Below are positions 6,102-11,024 of a stretch of DNA of 11,024 nt, piece after piece (the stretch's first letter is position 1; every line of letters begins with the position of its first letter). Origin of the DNA: Anaerolineae bacterium CG2_30_64_16 (GTDB taxonomy: Bacteria; Chloroflexota; Anaerolineae; CG2-30-64-16). Both the position numbers and the translations under genes were made by a program. The DNA lies in NCBI GenBank assembly GCA_001871755.1, contig MNXL01000216.1, forward strand, positions 7,041 through 18,064, read 5' to 3'. The notes under the pieces were generated by a model. That model worked only from the letters and a program-made list of their open reading frames with translations. It was not told where the DNA came from and did not search any database.

Positions 6102-6487
6102 GCTGTCACCTCCATTCGTGCAAGACCTGATCCCGGCGCCTCAGCTCTCTTTTGCTCGTCCCGACCTGCCCGGTCTGATCCAGGAAATCCAAGTTGGACG
6201 TTGCTGGGCATCAACGCCTTGACGTTGTGCCCCATTCAGGTATAATGAACGACAATGTGAAGAACATGGACACGATCTCATTGCAAGTATCGTGCAAGAA
6301 ACGCTCCCGCTGTTATGCTGAACGGGTCTGCGACGCAAATGACGTTACGGAGAGTCACCAGCATCTCGTGCCGGGAGTTTCCGGACAGCGGCTCTGCCCC
6401 GCACCTTTCGCGACGGTGTGAAACAGCGAAGAATCTCCGCTATCTGACCCACACCACAGGCACGTTCCGCCGGCCATCAAACACCGC
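6102..6487. other. Intergenic region of 386 bp with no convincing gene
   Basis: This lies between the antitoxin start and the stop of the next minus-strand gene. It holds the antitoxin Shine-Dalgarno site at its left end and a strong plus-strand promoter match (6219-6246). I found no ORF with a ribosome binding site and credible composition, and no tRNA or recognisable RNA fold. Confidence 0.5.
6219..6246 (+). promoter_or_regulatory. Orphan plus-strand promoter
   Basis: TTGACG (6219-6224) is followed after 16 bp by a perfect TATAAT (6241-6246). It points away from the antitoxin and towards the 3' end of the 6488-7324 gene, into sequence without a plus-strand gene. The product could be a small or antisense RNA, or this may be the relic of a lost gene. 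Confidence 0.55.
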
Positions 6488-7324
6488 CTATCTGCGCTCT
6501 GCGCCCCCGCCAGCGCGCAAGCCGGCCCGCCAGCTTGCGTCCCTCAGCCGGCGCACGATCGTGGTTTCTTGCAGCAGGTCTTGATCCAGCGCGGCCACCA
6601 GGTGTTCAACCATGCGAAGCCGTTCGGCGCGGCGCGCCTGAGCTTCGTCCAGCAGTTCCTCGGGCGAGGGCAACGCGACCGGCTTGAAGCGCGCCTCGTG
6701 GGCCTTGACCGCCGCCTCATACTCCTCGGGTACGTGGTACTGCTCCTCGAAGAACTGGCCGTCCTGGTAGCCATACAGGGCCGATTCCGAGCCGACTTGC
6801 TTGAAGAACGGCTCGTCGTACTGCTCTGTGACCGCCTCGAAAAACCCGATCAGGTAACCGTAGAAGTAGGTGATGAAATAGTCAATCTCGGTCCGCGCAA
6901 ACTCATCTTCAAATGGTTCATGGTAGCACTGTGTATCGTATCCGGCTTTCGGCGGCGCTATTTTGTAGATGTCGAATTCGATGTTGCACCGGTGGTCGTG
7001 GACGTTCAGCAGATAGGCGAAATTCTGATCGCCTTTTGCCACTTTGAGAAAGAACGGAAACGCAAACGAGCCTTTCCAGTCGTCGAAGGCATCGCCGCTG
7101 GCGCCGAACAAGGTCTTCAGGGCGACATAAGCTTTGGGCAGGCTGAGGCGCTTTTCTTCTCTCTCTGGATCCCACCGGAGCGGGAACGCCAGCTCCCAGT
7201 AAAGCGCGGTGTTTTCAGAAATCGGGATGCTGTGCTGTCTCAGACGCCGGTAGGCCTGGTCATCAAGGCGCAAGAGCGAGCACTGAAAGGTTTCCAGGTC
7301 AAGGGTGAGAGGTTCGGTCATCAT
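6488..7324 (-). CDS. Conserved-looking hypothetical protein, 278 aa
   Basis: I do not recognise this family. The start is ATG 7324 or the adjacent ATG 7321; AAAGGA (7334-7329) lies 4 or 7 nt upstream, which slightly favours the second. The protein is acidic and rich in aromatic residues, with blocks such as ENTALYWELAFPLRWDP (37-53), SFAFPFFLKVAKGDQNFAYL (86-105) and IDYFITYFYGYLIGFF (147-162). No signal peptide or clear membrane helix is visible. The middle looks like a folded cytosolic domain, followed by a charged helical region (220-250). The last 20 residues switch to an Arg/Gly/Ala-rich tail that coincides with a palindromic repeat (6516-6539). A good promoter lies directly upstream and the gene stands alone. 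Real coding status is likely; function is unknown. Confidence 0.75.
   Translation of the reverse strand: MMTEPLTLDLETFQCSLLRLDDQAYRRLRQHSIPISENTALYWELAFPLRWDPEREEKRLSLPKAYVALKTLFGASGDAFDDWKGSFAFPFFLKVAKGDQNFAYLLNVHDHRCNIEFDIYKIAPPKAGYDTQCYHEPFEDEFARTEIDYFITYFYGYLIGFFEAVTEQYDEPFFKQVGSESALYGYQDGQFFEEQYHVPEEYEAAVKAHEARFKPVALPSPEELLDEAQARRAERLRMVEHLVAALDQDLLQETTIVRRLRDASWRAGLRAGGGAERR
6516..6539. repeat. Palindromic repeat at the 3' end of the 6488-7324 gene
   Basis: CGCAAGC (6516-6522) pairs with GCTTGCG (6533-6539) around a 10-nt GC-rich loop. It encodes part of the basic Ala/Gly/Arg tail of the hypothetical protein. It could be a REP-like element that was captured in frame, or simply a GC-rich hairpin. 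Confidence 0.45.
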
Positions 7325-7344
7325 AAGGTCCTTTCCAATACCAG

Positions 7345-7373
7345 ATTATACCCTCGGCTATCGGGTAGCGCAA
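7345..7373 (-). promoter_or_regulatory. Promoter of the hypothetical gene 6488-7324
   Basis: TTGCGC (7373-7368) is followed after 17 bp by a perfect TATAAT (7350-7345). Initiation near 7338 would give a leader that contains little more than the ribosome binding site. Confidence 0.7.
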
Positions 7374-7394
7374 CTCAGCGTGTTTGTCATGCCC

Positions 7395-7686
7395 CTATGC
7401 CTGCGGGCTGCCCGGCTGGAGCGCAAAGTCGAACTCTCCGGCGCGCGGGCCGGCCGCTGACGCGCCGGCCGCGTTGACCGCGCGCACCGCGTAGAAGTAG
7501 TTCGTGCTCACGTCGCCGATCAGGTCCACGCCGGCCGCGTCCGAGTCGGGCCAGGACAGATCTGTGGTCGTGCCGAGCAGGGTGCAGTTGCAACCAGGTG
7601 CGCCGGGGTCGAAGTAGGGGGTCGTGCCGCGCCAGACTTCGTAATGGTTGGCGTAGGCGTTGCCGGGTGACCAGGTCAGGGTCAGG
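7395..7686 (-). pseudogene. Fragment of a fibronectin type III domain (partial copy of the 8688-9464 gene)
   Basis: The frame ending at TAG 7397-7395 encodes about 97 residues nearly identical to the C-terminal FN3 domain of the secreted protein at 8688-9464 (for example NHYEVWRGTTPY, STNYFYAVRAVNAAG). The signal peptide and first domain are missing. Similarity stops exactly at 7686, where the PIN toxin gene ends. An in-frame ATG at 7721 exists, but it lies inside the toxin gene and has no good ribosome binding site. I therefore treat this as a non-expressed remnant. Confidence 0.75.
7408..7686. repeat. 279-bp direct repeat, copy A
   Basis: Ungapped match to 8695-8973, with 258 of 279 positions identical by hand count (92.5%). 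The differences cluster towards the low-coordinate end. Confidence 0.9.
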
Positions 7687-8200
7687 AACAGGAGCGCGAA
7701 ATTTCCAACACTTGTTCGCATAGCCTGGTCGCAATCCAGATGTCGGGCCGGGCGGCGATCTCGTTGATCAGCAATTCGAGTTGGGGAAAAGACAGGAGTC
7801 CCTGGCGGTGGGCCTGAGCAAGCACGCCGAGCGTGCCCCGGACGTGCAGTCCCACGCGCCGGGCTTCGGCGCGGGCCGTTTCGTCGTCCAGCAAGACGAG
7901 CGGTTCTGCCAGCGTTTGCGCCAACGCCAGCACTTCAATCTCGCCAGGGTCCAGGATGACGAGCGGCGTGTAGGCAGTGAGGACGGCCTCCGGCACGGTC
8001 ACGATTGGCCACCGCTGGCGCTGCCAGAACAGCCGCACGGTGAGCGCATCGGACATACCGCGAGCCATGCCTTGCGTGACCACCTCATCGTAGACGCTGG
8101 TGGTAATCTGTACCTGGCCGTACAGGTCGAGCAGCAGATCCAGGCGGTTCAGCTTGCCTAACGTGATCAGCGGGCCGGAATTGCACACAACGGTGGGCAT
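7682..8200 (-). CDS. DUF3368-type PIN-domain toxin, 172 aa
   Basis: This is probably an RNase toxin of a type II toxin-antitoxin pair. The N-terminus VVCNSGPLITLGKLNRLDLL fits the DUF3368/PIN family, where Asn is commonly seen in place of the first Asp. Further family landmarks are DPGEIEVLALAQ, LLDDETARAEARRVGL and GTLGVLAQAHRQGLL, which supply the conserved acidic residues. The length is normal. I chose ATG 8200, which matches family N-termini; a TTG at 8209 overlaps the antitoxin stop and is an alternative. Either way translation is probably coupled to the antitoxin. The stop codon (7684-7682) lies inside the FN3 repeat copy A, so the last residues were set by the junction with that repeat. 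Confidence 0.85.
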   Translation of the reverse strand: MPTVVCNSGPLITLGKLNRLDLLLDLYGQVQITTSVYDEVVTQGMARGMSDALTVRLFWQRQRWPIVTVPEAVLTAYTPLVILDPGEIEVLALAQTLAEPLVLLDDETARAEARRVGLHVRGTLGVLAQAHRQGLLSFPQLELLINEIAARPDIWIATRLCEQVLEISRSCS

Positions 8201-8205
8201 GGCGC

Positions 8206-8478
8206 TCAATTCAACTCTTCGGCCAAGGTTTCGGCGCTGAAAGGTGGTTCCATGCCGCGTGCGTAGGCCAAACGGGACAGTTCCGTTTGCGTCACGCCTG
8301 CTTGTTGGGCGGCCGCGCCGAACGAGACGCCACCGGCCGCATAGCGTTCCAGAGCGCGCTCGACCCGCAAATCCCGCAGCCCGCGTTTCAGGAGATCAGT
8401 CAGAAAGTCCTGCGTAACGGAATCCAGCTCGCGGACCAGCACGGTCGGGAGATTAACCGTCACAGTTCCAGTGGTCAT
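8206..8478 (-). CDS. UPF0175-family antitoxin, 90 aa
   Basis: This is the antitoxin gene, upstream of and coupled to the PIN toxin, the usual order for UPF0175/DUF3368 pairs. The protein starts MTTGTVTVNLPTVLVRELD, a ribbon-helix-helix-like strand and helix. It continues with ERALERYAAGGVSFGAAAQQAGVTQTELSRLAYARGMEPP, which has the typical UPF0175 layout (helical segment, G-x-S-x-G-x-A-A, then the E-x-x-x-x-x-x-R-G motif). GGAGG (8490-8486) lies 7 nt before the ATG. A promoter match lies at 8545-8573. The product is expected to repress its own operon and block the toxin. It is complete, with no signs of decay, unlike the module at 5465-6101. Confidence 0.85.
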   Translation of the reverse strand: MTTGTVTVNLPTVLVRELDSVTQDFLTDLLKRGLRDLRVERALERYAAGGVSFGAAAQQAGVTQTELSRLAYARGMEPPFSAETLAEELN

Positions 8479-8544
8479 CGCGCTGCCTCCATTGTTTGCG
8501 TGTCCACCTCGCAGCGCCTTCCGCGCTCGGATGTACGCGTCACA

Positions 8545-8573
8545 ACACTATCACAAGTGGGTCGAACTGGCAA
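8545..8573 (-). promoter_or_regulatory. Possible promoter of the UPF0175/PIN operon
   Basis: TTGCCA (8573-8568) is followed after 17 bp by TAGTGT (8550-8545), a good -35 and a moderate -10. The leader before the antitoxin would be about 60 nt. Confidence 0.4.
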
Positions 8574-8687
8574 GCGAACCACTACCCCCTGACCGCCCAC
8601 CACACCTGGGAGACGCAGTCGGAACGTGGTTCTTGCCTCTTTGTGGTGGGGATCATCAGCCCGTCAGGTCCGCGGCTACCGGCGCGA

Positions 8688-9464
8688 TCACGAACTGCCC
8701 GGCTGCAACGCGAAATCGAACTCGCCCACACGCGGGCCGACCGCTGACGCGCCGGCCGCGTTGACCGCGCGTACCGCGTAAAAGTAGTTGGTGCTCACGT
8801 CGCCGATGAGGTCCACGCCGGCCGCGTCCGAGTCGGGCCAGGATAGGCCTGTGGTCGTGCCGAGCAGCGTGCAGTTGCAGCCGGGTGCGCCGGGATCGTA
8901 GTAGGGGGTCGTGCCGCGCCAGACTTCGTAATGGTTGGCGTAGGCGTTGCCGGGTGACCAGGTCAGGGTCAGGCCGTTTTCCCATACAGTGGCCTGCACG
9001 TTGGACGCGGCCGGCGGCGGCGCGGTGAGCGTGGCCGCGAGCGCCACCTGGTGGGAGACCGTCTTCCAGTCGTTGGCCCACGTTTGCGCGGGTGTGCTGG
9101 TGGCCGAGACGCCATCGACCGAGAAGGCGATGGGTTCGCCAGATCGCATGCCCGGGATGGTCGGGCTGACGCTGGTGTCCTCGCCGTAGACGTACATCGC
9201 GCCGTAGTCGCCAGCGTTTTCGACCACGAAGCAGCCGACCAGGTCGCCTCGTGGGCTGCGGGCTTCCACCACGCTGCCGACCGGGCCTGCCGCGGCGTTG
9301 ACGGTGAGGCCGCCGTAGACGATGGTGCGCAGGGAGCTGCCCTGGATCGGCGGGCAGTACCCGGCCAGGGCGATGCGCACGGGAGCCGCGGCGCTGATTA
9401 CCAGCAGGCCGCCGATCAGCGCCAGGACGGCGCGCCAGTTGATGCGAGACAAGTAACCGCGCAA
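8688..9464 (-). CDS. Secreted two-domain protein with C-terminal FN3 domain, 258 aa
   Basis: This is an exported protein of unknown role, perhaps in adhesion or the cell surface. The start is TTG 9464, with AGGAGG (9478-9473) 8 nt upstream. Residues 1-34 form a signal peptide (basic start, hydrophobic ALIGGLLVISAAA, cleavage after ALA). Residues about 35-145 form a beta-rich module with Cys37 and Cys78 that recurs twice in the protein at 9652-11024 (motifs SPRGDLVGCFVV, YGEDTS, IPGMRSGEP). Residues about 152-250 are a fibronectin type III domain (LTLTWSPGNAYANHYEVWRG ... YFYAVRAVNAAG) with a CNC motif. The protein ends soon after the FN3 domain, without a sorting motif. Its FN3 segment is duplicated at 7408-7686. 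Confidence 0.85.
   Translation of the reverse strand: MRGYLSRINWRAVLALIGGLLVISAAAPVRIALAGYCPPIQGSSLRTIVYGGLTVNAAAGPVGSVVEARSPRGDLVGCFVVENAGDYGAMYVYGEDTSVSPTIPGMRSGEPIAFSVDGVSATSTPAQTWANDWKTVSHQVALAATLTAPPPAASNVQATVWENGLTLTWSPGNAYANHYEVWRGTTPYYDPGAPGCNCTLLGTTTGLSWPDSDAAGVDLIGDVSTNYFYAVRAVNAAGASAVGPRVGEFDFALQPGSS
8695..8973. repeat. 279-bp direct repeat, copy B
   Basis: This is the in-gene copy: the FN3-coding segment of the 8688-9464 gene. It is the same length as copy A (7408-7686) and exactly 1287 bp away. The DNA between the copies is the UPF0175/PIN module with its leader. Confidence 0.9.
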
Positions 9465-9552
9465 TGGTGCTTCCTCCTCTGGTTGACCAGGCCATCGGTC
9501 TGACCATGTTGGTGGTTTCGTCGTGCCAGCCCGCCAGGAGCTAAAGCACGCT

Positions 9553-9625
9553 GGCTACAAAGCGCAAGCCCCTTCAAAGGGGCTGATGCGCCCACGGCAG
9601 CCCCAAGGGCTTCCATTTTGTAGCC
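9553..9625. repeat. Composite palindromic intergenic repeat
   Basis: GGCTACAAA (9553-9561) is the exact reverse complement of TTTGTAGCC (9617-9625). Inside is a tight hairpin, AGCCCCTT (9567-9574) with AAGGGGCT (9577-9584), and a related AGCCCC/GGGCTT segment near 9599-9612. It lies between the two secreted-protein genes. With no T-run it is at best a weak terminator. It looks like a dispersed palindromic repeat. Confidence 0.65.
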
Positions 9626-9651
9626 GGATGGCTTTCCAGCCGCCGGCCAAC

Positions 9652-11024
9652 TCACTGCGCCCCGCCCACCACCGGCAGATACGTCCTCCGGTCCCCCAGG
9701 ACGAGATCAACCCGGTGCGGGGCCAGGTCATCCTGCCACAGCAGGTCTTGCGCCAGCGGCGCCTCCATGCCGTTCACCCGCAGGCGCACCGGCTCATCCG
9801 GCCGGAAGCCGGGGATGACCGGATCGGCGCTGGCGTCTTCACCGTAGAGGAACATGAACCCGTACTGGCCGGCCGTGTCCATGACGTAGCAGCCGGCGAC
9901 CTCCCCGCGCGGGGTGAGCGCCTCCACGCGTGTGCCGACCGGCGCGGGTTGCCCTTTGATGATCAATGTGCCGAACAGCAACGTCAGGCTGGGCGTGGCG
10001 GTCACATCACACCCCTCCGCAGACCTGACAGGTTTGTCGAAACCTGTCAGGTCTTCTGCTGCGGACGCGGTCTCCGACGGGTAGGTCAGGGTGGCTGCCT
10101 GGGTCGCATAGATCAGGTAGCCCTGGCCTGGCTGCATCAGCTTGAGCGTGCTGAAACCGGGATAGCGGATGTCGTAGTACTGGCTCATGCTCAGCACCCG
10201 CTGGTATGCGCCCGCAATGCTTTGCAGCGCGACGGTTGTGGTCATGGCCCCCTGAGGCAGATAGCCGGCGTAGTTCCAGCCCTGGTGGAGTGACAGGGGC
10301 GTGTCGGCCGCGAGCGATGTGCCCTCGACCAGCAGGTTGGCGCTGGCGCCGCCGTCGAGCCGCAGGTAGTACGCTTTCCCGCCGTGCAGTTCCCGCAGCG
10401 TGCGGAATTGCGCCGGCAGGTTGCAGTCGTAGATCTCCTCCTCGCCCAGCACGCGGCAGTACTTGCCCGCGATCGAAGCCAGGACGACCTCGACCAACGG
10501 TACCGGCGGCTCGACACGGGTGGAGAACAGGTTCCAGTCGGGCGAGAGCAGGACGGCCTGCGCGGACATGGGCACAGCAGCCAGGTCGGTCTGGTGCGGC
10601 GCCTGGTCGTCGTGCCAGTAGAAAAGCGGGGTCGCCTGGGCCATGGCGCCGTCCACCCGGAAGGCCACCAGCTCGCCGTCGCGCATCCCCGGGATGGCGG
10701 GCGTGACCGTGGTGTCCTCGCCGTAGATCGGCATGAAGCCGTACTGGCCCGCGGTGTCCACCACATAGCAGCCCACGACGTCCCCACGGGGGCTCTCGGC
10801 CGTGACCACCGTGCCGACCGGGGCGGGCGCGGCGTTGATGGTCAGATAGCCGAACGCGATGCTCAGGCTGGGCGTTTCGCGCACCTGGCACGGCGAGCCC
10901 GTGAGCAGGGTCTCTTCCTCCAGCGCGATCTCGTTGATGATGGCGTTGGCCGCGGCGTTGAGCAGCGCCGCGCTGACGACCACGCTGCCGTCGTCCTGAT
11001 AGGTGATCGGAGAGAGCCGCACTG
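9652..11024 (-). CDS. Large modular surface/secreted protein, C-terminal 457 codons only
   Basis: The frame is open to the window edge, so the true start and any signal peptide are outside. Within the visible part, residues about 45-150 and 338-442 are two copies of the Cys-pair module (Cys45/Cys85 and Cys338/Cys378, each 40 apart; SPRGDVVGCYVV, GQYGFM, YGEDTT, IPGMRDGE). Between them, at about 156-315, are two GWN-type repeats (SPDWNLFS and HQGWNYAGYLP, each followed by SIAGxYxRVL). The protein ends RRTYLPVVGGAQ. A YLPLV-like C-terminus is common in secreted Chloroflexota proteins and may be a sorting or anchoring tail. The linker at about 322-334 is encoded by a perfect palindrome (10021-10054). 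Role is unknown; surface location is inferred. Confidence 0.85.
   Translation of the reverse strand, partial: VRLSPITYQDDGSVVVSAALLNAAANAIINEIALEEETLLTGSPCQVRETPSLSIAFGYLTINAAPAPVGTVVTAESPRGDVVGCYVVDTAGQYGFMPIYGEDTTVTPAIPGMRDGELVAFRVDGAMAQATPLFYWHDDQAPHQTDLAAVPMSAQAVLLSPDWNLFSTRVEPPVPLVEVVLASIAGKYCRVLGEEEIYDCNLPAQFRTLRELHGGKAYYLRLDGGASANLLVEGTSLAADTPLSLHQGWNYAGYLPQGAMTTTVALQSIAGAYQRVLSMSQYYDIRYPGFSTLKLMQPGQGYLIYATQAATLTYPSETASAAEDLTGFDKPVRSAEGCDVTATPSLTLLFGTLIIKGQPAPVGTRVEALTPRGEVAGCYVMDTAGQYGFMFLYGEDASADPVIPGFRPDEPVRLRVNGMEAPLAQDLLWQDDLAPHRVDLVLGDRRTYLPVVGGAQ
10021..10054. repeat. Perfect 34-bp palindromic repeat inside a coding region
   Basis: AGACCTGACAGGTTT (10021-10035) pairs with AAACCTGTCAGGTCT (10040-10054) around GTCG. 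An outer 7-bp stem (10016-10022 with 10059-10065) is also possible. It is read in frame as the linker between the GWN repeats and the second Cys-pair module, giving the residues DLTGFDKPVR. Its perfect symmetry is not needed for coding, so it is probably a dispersed palindrome that landed in a linker. Confidence 0.8.

Noticed and set aside
6098..6211. A 37-aa leader ORF on the minus strand whose TAG overlaps the antitoxin ATA
   Set aside because: The overlap would suit translational coupling, but there is no good ribosome binding site or family resemblance.
6194..6421. Plus-strand ORF of 75 aa around the orphan promoter
   Set aside because: The promoter lies inside the ORF, no ribosome binding site is seen, and composition looks random.
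7395..7721. A 108-aa secreted FN3 protein starting at ATG 7721
   Set aside because: Its first residues are another frame of the toxin gene end, the ribosome binding site is poor, and the rest is a truncated repeat copy. The apparent signal peptide is probably accidental.
9567..9584. Rho-independent terminator after the large surface-protein gene
   Set aside because: The stem is strong but no T-run follows on either strand; better described as part of a palindromic repeat.

Overview
The window looks like bacterial chromosome from a GC-rich member of the Chloroflexota (Anaerolineae-like). This is an inference. It rests on the high GC, the TTGxxx/TATAAT promoters, the secreted modular protein ending in a YLP-type tail, the UPF0175/PIN toxin-antitoxin pairs and the many short palindromic repeats. 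No rRNA, tRNA or CRISPR array is visible. The best-supported core genes are lgt and a homocysteine S-methyltransferase.

Layout. 1-304 (-) is the start of an unknown Ala-rich protein. Next to its ribosome binding site lies an 8-bp tandem repeat (322-400). It is followed by a 141-bp MITE-like element with 12-bp terminal inverted repeats and an 8-bp target duplication (418-574). An IS481-like insertion sequence of about 1.47 kb (615-2088) comes next, with about 50-bp inverted repeats and one DDE transposase. A hairpin over the transposase start codon looks like protection against read-through transcription. The IS ends 5 bp beyond the stop codon of lgt (2094-2963, -), the prolipoprotein diacylglyceryl transferase. 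A divergent promoter region with stacked inverted repeats (3047-3251) separates lgt from a probable operon. That operon holds a homocysteine S-methyltransferase (3345-4223) and a PfkB-family kinase (4280-5464).

Right after the kinase the order breaks. The kinase stop abuts the truncated 3' end of a PIN toxin gene on the other strand. The coupled Phd-type antitoxin gene of that toxin has ATA where its start codon should be. This first toxin-antitoxin module therefore seems to be decaying. A promoter-bearing gene of unknown function (6488-7324, -) follows. A second, apparently intact UPF0175/DUF3368-PIN module (7682-8478, -) is then sandwiched between two 279-bp direct copies of a fibronectin type III segment (92.5% identical by hand count).

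The right third (8688-11024, -) encodes two secreted or surface proteins that share a module of about 95 residues with a conserved cysteine pair. Two copies are in the larger protein and one in the smaller. The larger protein also carries a GWN-type repeat domain and a YLPVV tail. A perfect 34-bp palindrome lies in frame inside one of its linkers.

Overall, the stable metabolic genes on the left are bordered by a mobile and repeat-rich accessory zone containing addiction modules, surface protein genes and several kinds of palindromic repeat.
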